A stretch of DNA of 64,000 nt. Source: CBDFNN01 sp965250215 (GTDB lineage Bacteria > Bacteroidota > Rhodothermia > Rhodothermales > DATKEJ01). Under the pieces are notes generated by a model. It made no database searches. It worked only from the letters and a program-made list of their open reading frames with translations, and was not told the DNA's origin. How positions within the stretch are numbered: the first letter of the stretch is position 1; every line of letters starts with the position of its first letter. Where the stretch lies: contig CBDFNN010000004.1 in NCBI GenBank assembly GCA_965250215.1, forward strand, positions 2,232,001 through 2,296,000. The letters are read 5' to 3'. Shown here one piece after another: positions 54,395-63,351 of this stretch. Made by a program: the position numbers and the translations under genes.

Positions 54395-54844
54395 ATGGAA
54401 GTAATTCTAAAGAAAGATCACCCAACTCTCGGATCAGAGGGGGCTGTGGTCAAAGTGAAGAATGGCTTTGGAAGGAATTATCTAATTCCGCAAGGTTATG
54501 CACTTCAGGCAACAGCAGCTAATAAGAAACAGCATGAGGACTATCTGAAGCAGGTAGCTCACAAGCTAGACAAGGTTAAGGACGATGCAGCAGAGCTCGG
54601 TAAAAGGCTACAAGCCCTTGAAATCGTTATTCCTGCACGTGTTGGTGAGGAGAACAGGATCTTTGGTACCGTAACCAATCAGGATGTCGCTGACTTCTTG
54701 GCTGGAAAAGGACTTGAGATGGATCGCAGAAAGATCGAGTTGACTGAAGAAATTAAGTCACTTGGCGTTTTCCCTGCAAACATCAAATTGCACGCTGATG
54801 TAACCGTCGAGGTAAAGGTTCAAGTCGTTCCAATGGACGACTAG
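54395..54844 (+). CDS. rplI: 50S ribosomal protein L9
   Basis: The 149-residue L9 binds 23S rRNA through its N-terminal domain (VILKKDHPTLGSEGAVVKVKNGFGRNYLIPQGYAL, in parts). The C-terminal domain (FGTVTNQDVADFLAGKGLEMDRRKIEL) is joined by the usual long helix (about 42-75). Last gene of the operon; a strong terminator follows. Confidence 0.98.
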   Translation: MEVILKKDHPTLGSEGAVVKVKNGFGRNYLIPQGYALQATAANKKQHEDYLKQVAHKLDKVKDDAAELGKRLQALEIVIPARVGEENRIFGTVTNQDVADFLAGKGLEMDRRKIELTEEIKSLGVFPANIKLHADVTVEVKVQVVPMDD

Positions 54845-54866
54845 GCAAGCATTTCGAAGTATATCT

Positions 54867-54901
54867 AAAAAGGACGTTCTCATATTGGGGATGTCCTTTT
54901 T
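54867..54901 (+). terminator. Intrinsic terminator of the rpsF-rpsR-rplI operon
   Basis: AAAAAGGAC (54867-54875) pairs with GTCCTTTTT (54893-54901), and four inner pairs including G-U extend the stem. The T-run forms its own U-tract. It lies 23 bp after the rplI stop. The A-run on the left side makes it able to act in both directions. Confidence 0.9.
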
Positions 54902-55053
54902 CTTTAGCAAGTTTTTCGTCGTCATGGCAAATGGGAAACCGAGACTCGCAAAACTTGCACTTAAATCCGGATCGCTCCTAGATGGTAACAAAGGGACTTC
55001 GGTGGCAACATATCTGGTGTCTCGGTTTTAAACCAATTCCTCAACTTGGAAAC

Positions 55054-57159
55054 GTGAAAGCAGTCTTTCTCTTCTTATCGATTCTTATTTCATTTGGCTT
55101 CGCTAGCCAAAGCGGTCCCGATGATGTGACCTGGACGATCGTTGCTGATCCAGATCCAGTTCAAGCTGGGGAATCAACCATGATTCGTTTTGTGGTGGAG
55201 TTGAGCCCTGATTGGTATTTATATGCTATGGATTCCGAGGGAGGGAAGCCCCTCGAAATCGATCTCATGGAGATGTCTGATGGACTTGACCCGTCTGGAG
55301 TTTTCACTCAGTCCGAGCCCGATGTCAAATACGATGTAAACTTCGAGATGGACGTTCGGTCTTTCGAAGGAATCGCGGAGTTTGAAACTGAAGTTTTCGT
55401 CGCGCAAGAAGCGGAAGGAGAAGCCAATATAAAGGGAGAGATTAGGTATCAGTACTGCAATGCAAATATATGCATTCCAGCGAATGAAGAATTCGAACTA
55501 AGTTTCACGATCAGTCCCAGTAATATATCGGTGGAAGTGGCTGAAGATGCTACAGAGGTGACTCCTCCTGTAAAGAAGGAGGAAGAAGTGTCGGACTCAG
55601 AGGCAGAAAAAATTCTGCCTATCGTAGCAGCCGTAGAAGAGGCAGGAGATTCGGAAAAGGAAGCCGTTCTATCTGAAACCAAAGATGTCAAGCGATCAAC
55701 CCGTCCAATGGTTGCTGTTGAAAAGAAGAGTCTTGATGCGAGTCTTGCTCCCATTGGCGTCGATGGAATTCAAAAAAGCAAAGGTCTGTGGGCATTCCTA
55801 CTTCTTGCTTTCGGAGCTGGATTTGCGGCTCTTTTGACACCTTGCGTGTTTCCTATGATTCCTCTGACTATCTCCTTCTTTTCAAAGCAGTCGGGAAATC
55901 GAGGACAGGCGGTTCGCATGTCGTTGCTCTATGGTCTATCGATAATAGTCATCTTCACAGCTTTAGGAGTCTTAATGGCTCTCTTAGTGGGAGCCGCTGG
56001 TGCACAAACAATCGCGTCCAATCCCTGGATTAATTTATTCATAGGTGTAGTATTCGTTGCCTTTGCTCTATCTCTATTAGGGATGTTCGAGCTAAGGCTT
56101 CCGAACGGGCTTTTGAATTATTTCAATCGAAAGAGTAGCGAAGGCGGCACAAGTATCGCAGGCGTTCTCTTCATGGGTACCACGCTAACACTCGTGTCAT
56201 TTTCCTGCACGGCGCCTTTTGTTGGAGCTCTTCTGGCCACTGCAGCTAGCAAAGAGTTCATCTGGCCGATTCTTGGAATGGTAGCTTTCAGTGGAGCCTT
56301 CGCTCTTCCTTTTATCTTCTTTGCCATGTTCCCAAAGTGGCTTGAATCTCTTCCGCGATCAGGTTCTTGGATGAATGTTGTCAAAGTGACTCTGGGATTT
56401 GTCGAGCTGGCCGCGGCCTTCAAATTTTTATCAAATGCTGACCTTGTTTGGCAATGGGGATTGCTTTCAAGACCGCTTGTCATCGCGGCATGGATTGTTA
56501 TTTTCGCCGTCGCTGGTATCTATTTACTTGGGAAGATTCGGATTGGTCATGAACCGCTTGTCGAGAAATTAGGAACGGGACGAATGCTGATGGGAATGTC
56601 ATTTCTGGCACTTAGCCTTTATCTCATCCCAGGACTTTTGGGCGGACCGCTAAACAATTTAGATGCCTACCTACCTCCGAGACAGGCGACCGATATTGGC
56701 TTGGCTGGGATTACAGCTTTGGCCGCAGGAAGTCAGGATAGTGGTGAGCTTAATTGGCTGAGTAACAACACACTCGATCATGAAGTAGCGATGAGTGAGG
56801 CCTTCTCCAAAGCCCAGACCCAAAATAAGCCGATTTTTGTCGATTTCACGGGATACACCTGCTCTAATTGCAGACAGATGGAGTCTACTGTTTTCAGACA
56901 AACTGGTGTGGCCCGAAGCCTGACTGACGACTTCGTACTCCTTCAGCTATATACGGATCATCCCGAAAGCGGACGCGAGCTGCAAAAATATCAGCTCCAA
57001 CTTACCGGCACCGTTGCTTTACCCACCTATGCGATTCTAACGCCACAAGGGGAGCTTCTTCACCTCTGGGCAGGAATGGCGAGTAAGGACGAATTTTTGG
57101 CCTTCCTCAATACAGGGAGAGGAAGTTTCAAGACCGAATCTGTCGCTGTTGCAGATTAA
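55054..57159 (+). CDS. dsbD: Thiol:disulfide interchange protein DsbD
   Basis: Carries electrons from cytoplasmic thioredoxin to periplasmic proteins. A signal peptide (KAVFLFLSILISFGFAS) leads to an N-terminal DsbD-alpha-like domain with the cysteine pair of QYCNANICIP. An acidic, E/V-rich linker follows (about 155-230). Eight membrane spans then contain the reactive cysteines of LTPCVFPMIPL and SFSCTAPFVGA. A C-terminal thioredoxin domain has CSNC (603-606, in GYTCSNCRQME). The GTG at 55054 is chosen because it begins the signal peptide; an ATG at 54982 would add 24 residues. Its stop overlaps the convergent deacetylase gene by 4 bp. Confidence 0.93.
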   Translation: MKAVFLFLSILISFGFASQSGPDDVTWTIVADPDPVQAGESTMIRFVVELSPDWYLYAMDSEGGKPLEIDLMEMSDGLDPSGVFTQSEPDVKYDVNFEMDVRSFEGIAEFETEVFVAQEAEGEANIKGEIRYQYCNANICIPANEEFELSFTISPSNISVEVAEDATEVTPPVKKEEEVSDSEAEKILPIVAAVEEAGDSEKEAVLSETKDVKRSTRPMVAVEKKSLDASLAPIGVDGIQKSKGLWAFLLLAFGAGFAALLTPCVFPMIPLTISFFSKQSGNRGQAVRMSLLYGLSIIVIFTALGVLMALLVGAAGAQTIASNPWINLFIGVVFVAFALSLLGMFELRLPNGLLNYFNRKSSEGGTSIAGVLFMGTTLTLVSFSCTAPFVGALLATAASKEFIWPILGMVAFSGAFALPFIFFAMFPKWLESLPRSGSWMNVVKVTLGFVELAAAFKFLSNADLVWQWGLLSRPLVIAAWIVIFAVAGIYLLGKIRIGHEPLVEKLGTGRMLMGMSFLALSLYLIPGLLGGPLNNLDAYLPPRQATDIGLAGITALAAGSQDSGELNWLSNNTLDHEVAMSEAFSKAQTQNKPIFVDFTGYTCSNCRQMESTVFRQTGVARSLTDDFVLLQLYTDHPESGRELQKYQLQLTGTVALPTYAILTPQGELLHLWAGMASKDEFLAFLNTGRGSFKTESVAVAD

Positions 57160-57944
57160 GTAGCTGTATTCGCAGCCTTTGCCGTTGGCAAGAATTCTAA
57201 TCCCTTGACATTTTTGAACTCATCCAGATATTCGTCTAAAAATGAATCGCTGATAGGCTCCCAACCCTCATTGCCAAGACCATGGAGATTAAAAATAAAC
57301 CAGCCGCTTTTCTGCGTTAGAAAATCGATTGTTTCTTTTCTTAGGTTCTTTTCCATCTCGGTAAAGCGACCCATGGAACAGGTCAAGCGCTTAATGTTTT
57401 TGCTCGGCATGGCATTTACTCCATCGCCTAACAATCGATAAGCCCTGATATGGCCATCTAACCAATTTTCAAGTTCAGGGGAAGAAGCGTTGAATGGAAA
57501 ATTGAAGACGGCATTTTCGGAGCGGAATCCCTCCAGATTGTCAGAAAAATAATCTAGACAGCGAGTTATCAGATCCTGAGCTTCAGTGAATGGAAGTTTG
57601 GATAAGTTTGCATGTTTGAATCCGTGAGGCATGATCTCATGCCCTCTTTTTTGCAATTCGGCCCAATCCTCAAAATCGCCAAGGAGCTCTTTTTTCATGT
57701 ACTCATCAGGCTCAACGAAATCTGCATGATGGCCGGAGGCGAGTACATTGAAGCAAGCCTCAAGTCCGTGCTGTTCATAAATATCAGCTGTCCGAAAGAA
57801 TGATTTCTTAAATCCGTCATCAAAGCTCAAGGAGATGATGTGAGTTGTTTTAGTTGTCGACGTGCTCAACTTTGGCAGAGCTAGTCCTGCAGCAGCCAGG
57901 CCTAATCGCTTAATTGTTTCACGTCTATAAATGTTGAAACTCAT
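57156..57944 (-). CDS. Exported polysaccharide deacetylase family protein
   Basis: A 262-residue NodB-fold protein. YRRETIKRLGLAAAGLALP (6-24) looks like a Tat-type export signal. The catalytic and metal motif SFDDG gives aspartates 42 and 43, and H-x3-H is at 107 and 111 (MPHGFKHANL). Further strands such as FNFPFNASSPE and FIFNLHGLG keep the family outline. It could remove acetyl groups from peptidoglycan, chitin-like or exopolysaccharide chains; the substrate is unknown. Monocistronic, convergent with dsbD. Confidence 0.85.
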   Translation of the reverse strand: MSFNIYRRETIKRLGLAAAGLALPKLSTSTTKTTHIISLSFDDGFKKSFFRTADIYEQHGLEACFNVLASGHHADFVEPDEYMKKELLGDFEDWAELQKRGHEIMPHGFKHANLSKLPFTEAQDLITRCLDYFSDNLEGFRSENAVFNFPFNASSPELENWLDGHIRAYRLLGDGVNAMPSKNIKRLTCSMGRFTEMEKNLRKETIDFLTQKSGWFIFNLHGLGNEGWEPISDSFLDEYLDEFKNVKGLEFLPTAKAANTAT

Positions 57945-58014
57945 CTATTTAAGCTGTTATCAATTGGGGATCATTGAAGTATAGTATCGAGATAATATGT
58001 ATAGAGTTGCGGTG

Positions 58015-58029
58015 TTAGCAAGCTGCTAA
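58015..58029. promoter_or_regulatory. Short palindrome upstream of comF
   Basis: TTAGCA (58015-58020) and TGCTAA (58024-58029) are perfect arms around AGC, in the 171-bp divergent gap between the deacetylase and comF. It could be a regulator site for either gene. Nothing else in the gap stands out. Confidence 0.3.
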
Positions 58030-58115
58030 TTTCGAGTGGCAAGCATATTCTGAGCATTTATTGCTGGGATAAGTTGTGCCTGATTTTGAAATGTGTCTTT
58101 ATAGGGGAAACCCTC

Positions 58116-58787
58116 ATGCTCTTTCGCGACCTCACCGGTCTACTCTTTCCCTTTACATGTCTGAATTGTGGCTGCGCGATTGCTTCGTCGCCCCTACCCA
58201 TATGCTTTTCGTGCTTAGGTCAATTTGAGGAGGCAGATGGTTTCGAGTTGAATCAAAAATTAAATCAATTTGAAATTCCTTGGTCAGGCTCTTTTTGCCT
58301 ATGGAATTACCACACACAGGCAGCGGCAGAGTTACATCGCTTGTTGAAATATGGAGGCAAAAGTGGCTACGGTTTTCATCTCGGAAAACTGTTGGCGACC
58401 GCGCTACTTAATCATCAAGAAGTCGATGTTGATTATATACTTCCCATGCCCCTTTCAAGGGCTAGATTTCTTGAGCGAGGTTACAACCAAGCCGAGGAAA
58501 TCTGCAAGGGAATAGCGAGGGTTCTCAACATTCCAATGGACCTTGGTCTGCTCAAGAAAGGGCGTGAGACTAGGATGCAGACGGGATTAAATATTGACGA
58601 TAGGCTCGAAAACACCACGGGTGCATTTGTTGTGTCAAGTGATCTCGTCCCACAGGATCCTAAATTATTGCTGGTCGATGATGTGATAACAACCGGGGCA
58701 AGTATGGCAGGAGCTTCTCGCGCTCTAATGGATGAAGGTTATCAGAAAATCTTTGTTACCGGTCTGTGTTTTGCCGACCATTGGTGA
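58116..58787 (+). CDS. comF: ComF family phosphoribosyltransferase-like protein
   Basis: A 223-residue ComF protein. An N-terminal zinc ribbon has cysteines 15, 18, 30 and 33 (CLNCGC, then PICFSC). A C-terminal type I phosphoribosyltransferase domain has the PRPP loop LLVDDVITTGASM (about 184-196) and YILPMPLSRARFLERGYNQAEE. In competent bacteria ComF helps bring single-stranded DNA through the inner membrane. The preferred ATG at 58116 drops 14 unrelated residues of an earlier ATG (58074). It lies 152 bp before the helicase-nuclease genes. Confidence 0.9.
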   Translation: MLFRDLTGLLFPFTCLNCGCAIASSPLPICFSCLGQFEEADGFELNQKLNQFEIPWSGSFCLWNYHTQAAAELHRLLKYGGKSGYGFHLGKLLATALLNHQEVDVDYILPMPLSRARFLERGYNQAEEICKGIARVLNIPMDLGLLKKGRETRMQTGLNIDDRLENTTGAFVVSSDLVPQDPKLLLVDDVITTGASMAGASRALMDEGYQKIFVTGLCFADHW

Positions 58788-58939
58788 CAAGATTCGGCAG
58801 CTCATTCATCAAAATGAAGAGAAAATTTTCAAAGACAAAGGGTAACAAGGTCACTCCCCTAACGAGGTAGTGAATTTGCCCACACGATTCGTTCATTCAA
58901 TACATCCTTCCGAAGAACGAAAGCGGCATATTCTGTGAA

Positions 58940-61069
58940 TTGCTCAAAAGACACTTTCTGAGCGGTAACACAAATGATCCCGTTGGCTATAATGCAAGCA
59001 GCGAAATGCCTAAGACAGAAGCACTAAATAGATTCATTCAAGACCCGGCGGGTTCGATGCTGCTCAAAGGTCCAGTGGGTTCTGGAAAATCAGAATATCT
59101 GCTGAAGAGGGCCGTCCATCTGATTGAAACTGGTGTTTCTCCCAGTTCTATTTGGATACTTTGCCCATCAAGAGAAGTTGTTCTCAGATATCGCGACCAA
59201 CCGGTATTCCGTGAGAGCAAAGCCCACTCAAGAATTACAACATTTTATGGAATAGCTCTTGATGCGGTCAATACATTTTGGCCTGCTATTTTCGAATCAA
59301 AGGGATTTGCAAATAAGGGCCGCCCACCCAGATTTCTCACCTACGAAACAGCTCAATACGTGCTTCTTCGATTTGTTCGTCCTCACTATGATAGAGGCGA
59401 CTTTCGAGGTTTGGTTTTGAGACCGCAACAGATAGCCTCGCAGCTTTTGGACAACATGAACAAAGCTGCAATCAATCGCTATCCTCTGGATCAAGCGCTA
59501 GAAAGATTAACTCTTGCGTGGAACGGAGAGGCAGAACGTCTAGATCTTTATCGACTGGCGTCCGGCATTGTAAATCAATATAGAGAGTATTTGCTGGAGC
59601 GGAATCTTTTGGACATCTCGTTGACTCTCGATTGCTTCGGCACAGATATTCTTGGTGAGGAAGAGTTCATTGACAGGTATACTTCGAAATGCCAACACCT
59701 CCTCGTTGACAACTTTGAAGAGAGTGTGCCCCTCTCAACGGATTTTGTTCAGCAGACAATCGGTACGAGCTTTTCTTCTCGAGTCGTATTTGACACAAAC
59801 GCGGGTTACAGGCGATTCATGGGAATTGATCAGCTTGGAGCCATCTCCGTTGCCGAAGGTCTTGATAAGACCATTGAGCTGGATGTCCCAGAGCCTCAAG
59901 AGTGGCAGACAGTCACCTTCGGTAAACAGCTTTCAGCTTCTCTTGGATTTGGAGAAGCAATCATCGACAGGGAGGCGTCTACAGCGGTAAAAGGTTTTGT
60001 CTTTGAGAGGTATCGAACAGAGATGATTGCATCGGTCGTAGCAAAGATTTCTGATCTCCTGAAACAAGGTATCAGGCCAGATGAGATAGCGCTAGTTGCA
60101 CCCTATGTAGATGGTGTTTTAGAGTTCAATTTGGCACGTAGATTGGACGATGCCGAGGTTCCATTCTCGATCATACGCCGCTACGAAAAACTCAAGAATG
60201 ACCTTTTCGTTCGAGCATCGCTCAGTATAGCCCAGTTGGTCAATCCATCCTGGCAGGTCGTGCTTGATTTCTATTCTCTAAGGGAAGCGCTGGGTGTGTT
60301 CATACCTGGAATCGACACCGTTCGTGCAGAACTCCTTGCGAGAATTGCTTTGGACTCCAAGTCAAAGATCTTGAATTCAATCGATGAGTTTACAGCTGCC
60401 CAAATAGACCGAATTGGAAGTGCCAATGTGGAGGCCTATGAAAATCTTCGTGAATGGATTGATGAAGTTAAGTCTAGAAATTTAGATTCTCTGGAAGAAT
60501 TTATGAGAACGCTCTTCGGGGATCAGTTGAATCGCCATCCGGAGAGAGAGAGGATGGGAAATAAGATCAGGACGGTAATCGATTCAGCCAGAAAATTCTC
60601 TGATGTAGCAGCTTATATGGAGATCGATAAGAAAGAGCTTGGGAAAGCCTACATCGAAATGATCTATGAAGGAGTCGTTGCGTCGCCTAATCCAGAAATT
60701 GATCGCAATATCCAGTCAGCGAATCTCCTTCTTTTCGCTCCCGTGTATTCATTTTTGTTGACAGATAAAGTCGTCAAATATCAATTTTGGCTGGATGTCG
60801 GCTCGATGGGATGGTGGGAGCCGATACACCAGTCACTGACAAATTCCCACGTACTCTCTCGGGCATGGAAGGTGGGTGAAAAGTGGACCGATGATAAAGA
60901 CATAGAAAACAGGAATAATACTTTGCATCGTTTGATTACAGGTCTTTGCCGACGATGCTCGGATGGAATTTATCTCTGTGCAAGTCAAGAGGACAGCTCG
61001 GAGTCTGGCGACAATAGGCTTATGCAGTTGCTGCAAGAAAATCTGAAAGAGAGCGGATGGGTGAAATAA
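58940..61069 (+). CDS. AddB/RecB-like helicase-related protein with degenerate Walker B
   Basis: A 709-residue protein related to UvrD/AddB helicases. Walker A is GPVGSGKS (44-51), and a motif Ia-like SIWILCPSREVV and TTFYGIALDAV follow. The expected DExxD Walker B is HLLVDNFEES (257-261, D-N-F-E-E), so classic helicase activity is doubtful. Motifs V and VI are not obvious, and no nuclease domain is seen. It may be the structural, Chi-scanning partner of the next helicase, as AddB is for AddA. TTG start. Its 3' end overlaps the UvrD-type helicase by 13 bp in another frame, so they are coupled. Confidence 0.72.
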   Translation: MLKRHFLSGNTNDPVGYNASSEMPKTEALNRFIQDPAGSMLLKGPVGSGKSEYLLKRAVHLIETGVSPSSIWILCPSREVVLRYRDQPVFRESKAHSRITTFYGIALDAVNTFWPAIFESKGFANKGRPPRFLTYETAQYVLLRFVRPHYDRGDFRGLVLRPQQIASQLLDNMNKAAINRYPLDQALERLTLAWNGEAERLDLYRLASGIVNQYREYLLERNLLDISLTLDCFGTDILGEEEFIDRYTSKCQHLLVDNFEESVPLSTDFVQQTIGTSFSSRVVFDTNAGYRRFMGIDQLGAISVAEGLDKTIELDVPEPQEWQTVTFGKQLSASLGFGEAIIDREASTAVKGFVFERYRTEMIASVVAKISDLLKQGIRPDEIALVAPYVDGVLEFNLARRLDDAEVPFSIIRRYEKLKNDLFVRASLSIAQLVNPSWQVVLDFYSLREALGVFIPGIDTVRAELLARIALDSKSKILNSIDEFTAAQIDRIGSANVEAYENLREWIDEVKSRNLDSLEEFMRTLFGDQLNRHPERERMGNKIRTVIDSARKFSDVAAYMEIDKKELGKAYIEMIYEGVVASPNPEIDRNIQSANLLLFAPVYSFLLTDKVVKYQFWLDVGSMGWWEPIHQSLTNSHVLSRAWKVGEKWTDDKDIENRNNTLHRLITGLCRRCSDGIYLCASQEDSSESGDNRLMQLLQENLKESGWVK

Positions 61070-63351
61070 GTTTACGGGAATCTCAGGAGACAGTGGCCAG
61101 CTACGAAGGTGGCTACATGGGCGTTTCTGCTGTCCCAGGAAGCGGCAAGACGACCACATTGTGTGCCTTAGCGGTTCGTCTCATTAAGAATAGGATCAAG
61201 GGTAGTCAGAGAGTTTTGATTGTGACCTATCAGAACGCCGCCGTTGCAAATATTCAGACGCGCATTATGAAGATGCTTGATAGTGAATCACTTCTTCCGA
61301 CAGGTTACGATGTCCGAACTCTCCACAGTCTTTCTCGAGGAATACTCAAGGAGAACCCAGGACTTATTGGACTGGATCAGCGATTCGAGGTTTTAGACGA
61401 GAATACCGTTGCACGTATTCTGGACAATGCGGTCGACCTTTGGTGTCGTGTAAATGCCGGACGCATGGAAAGCTTGAGGAGTAAGAGTGACGTCAGAAGT
61501 CCGATACAGTTGAAGAAACTGATAAGGAATGTCGGAAAGACGGTAATGGATAGCTCTAAAGACTCCTTGCTGAATCCGAACGCACTCCTCGATTTGATCG
61601 AGAGCAGGCAGGGAGTCCTTGATATCTCTGATGAGCTCTTGAAAATTGGAGCTGAGATTTACGCAGACTATCAAAAAGAGATCGAGAGTAGGGGAGCTGT
61701 TGATTTCAATGATTTAGTCAGGTATTCAGTTAGACTACTTCGAGATCATCCTGATATTTTGCTCCGTTATCGCAATCGATGGCCCTTTATTCTAGAGGAT
61801 GAGGCTCAAGACAGCGTTCCTTTGCAACAAGATCTGTTGTCCATGCTCTCCGGTCAAGGGGGCAACTGGGTTCGCGTTGGTGATCCAAATCAAGCCATTA
61901 TGAGCACATTCACCTCAGCAGAGCCAGCTTATCTGATGCAGTTTCTTGATAGACCGGACGTAGAAGTAAGACCTCTTTTGCAGGCAGGCCGCAGCGGAAT
62001 TTCCGTGATAAATCTAGCAAACGATCTGGTTAAGAAAGTTGTTGAAGATCATCCAATAGATCTCGTTAAGAAGCTCTCATTCAGAAAACAATTTATTGAG
62101 CCAACTAAGCCGGGTGATCCTCAAGAGAATCCCCCTGAATCGCAGAGTAAGGTCTTCTTTCACGAATATCCATCGAGATCTCTCGAAGTAGCGGCTACAT
62201 GTGATCGAGTTATGAAATGGATGGAGGCTTATAGGGGAAAAGATTTTACCTATGCCATTCTTACGCCAAACAACAACCAAGGTGCTGATGTCATAAGTGC
62301 GTTGAAAGAACGGAAGGCTCCACACGTCGAGATGCTGAAAACCTCGTCTGAGTCAAAAAAGACTGCAAGTGGCCTCAGTGATATACTTGAATTATTATGT
62401 TATCCGGCAGGCAAGCCTAGTCGACAAAATGCACAAGCTTACTCGATTACGAGCCTACTCAATAAAGTCTATCACTTTGTCAAAACATTACAAACGGACA
62501 CAGACCTCGTAGAATTGGAAAACATGAACCTGCGTGTTTTTCAGGGGATCGAATTGGAGGACTTTCTCTATCCATCGCCAATTCAGAGAAAGTATCTCGT
62601 TCTTGAAAATAGTGAGCTGGAGGATTTCAGAATAAGATTGAAGAGGTGGTTTGATGCTCTAATACTTCCCATTGATCAACTAATTTTAACTATCACTGAC
62701 GACATCCTAAAGAAAGAAAAAGCGGAAGTCGGAAGGCGGATAGCATCTCTAGTTAAAGGTTGGTCGGAAGATGATCCTCACCTGACATTGCCTGAGCTTT
62801 CAGGTGTTCTAATTGCTGCTCTCAACAACAATCGCGTCCGACTGGAAGACGAGATGAGTGAAATGGAGCCTCAGGTTGACAAGGTAAGTGTGTCGACTCT
62901 GCACAAATCGAAAGGCTTGGAGTGGGATTTCGTTTTTGTATTGCACGCAGGAGCTTCAAGGTTTCACTATGATTTCAACGACAGATTCTTTGGCGAGTAT
63001 AGAAGCTTAGGCGGCTATCCAGCATTCATGGCAAAGTCTAGGCTTTTGCAGATATTGAATGACAGGACACATTTGGATGAGCCAAGGTCCATCGCCAACA
63101 AGTCATCTCCCGACTTGTTCGGGGGATCTGCTTCGCCCGATACGGTTTCATCGTTCGAGGCGAAATCTGCAATTCCAGTTAGTGCCGATCCCAAAGCGGA
63201 TGTGATCGCAGAAGATATGCGACTTCTATATGTCGCCATTACAAGAGCTAAGCGCGTCATCTCGATATCGTGGAATACCAAGGAGGATGGGAAAAACTAT
63301 GAAGTAAAGGCATCAAGGATAGTCCAAGAACTGGCGGCGGAAAATGGATAA
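61057..63351 (+). CDS. UvrD/PcrA-type SF1A DNA helicase
   Basis: A 764-residue 3'-5' DNA helicase with a full motif set: Walker A VPGSGKTT (26-33), Ia VLIVTYQNAAV, TLHSLSRG, Walker B EDEAQDS (247-253), III VGDPNQAI (274-281), V VSTLHKSKGLEWDFVFV and VI LYVAITRAKR (724-733). Motif IV is unusual: QAGRSG in place of the common NYRS or SFRS. There is no C-terminal nuclease domain; that function appears to be the next gene. It overlaps both neighbours (13 bp before, 8 bp after), so the three proteins are likely one complex, an AddA-like motor of an end-processing machine. Confidence 0.9.
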   Translation: MGEISLRESQETVASYEGGYMGVSAVPGSGKTTTLCALAVRLIKNRIKGSQRVLIVTYQNAAVANIQTRIMKMLDSESLLPTGYDVRTLHSLSRGILKENPGLIGLDQRFEVLDENTVARILDNAVDLWCRVNAGRMESLRSKSDVRSPIQLKKLIRNVGKTVMDSSKDSLLNPNALLDLIESRQGVLDISDELLKIGAEIYADYQKEIESRGAVDFNDLVRYSVRLLRDHPDILLRYRNRWPFILEDEAQDSVPLQQDLLSMLSGQGGNWVRVGDPNQAIMSTFTSAEPAYLMQFLDRPDVEVRPLLQAGRSGISVINLANDLVKKVVEDHPIDLVKKLSFRKQFIEPTKPGDPQENPPESQSKVFFHEYPSRSLEVAATCDRVMKWMEAYRGKDFTYAILTPNNNQGADVISALKERKAPHVEMLKTSSESKKTASGLSDILELLCYPAGKPSRQNAQAYSITSLLNKVYHFVKTLQTDTDLVELENMNLRVFQGIELEDFLYPSPIQRKYLVLENSELEDFRIRLKRWFDALILPIDQLILTITDDILKKEKAEVGRRIASLVKGWSEDDPHLTLPELSGVLIAALNNNRVRLEDEMSEMEPQVDKVSVSTLHKSKGLEWDFVFVLHAGASRFHYDFNDRFFGEYRSLGGYPAFMAKSRLLQILNDRTHLDEPRSIANKSSPDLFGGSASPDTVSSFEAKSAIPVSADPKADVIAEDMRLLYVAITRAKRVISISWNTKEDGKNYEVKASRIVQELAAENG

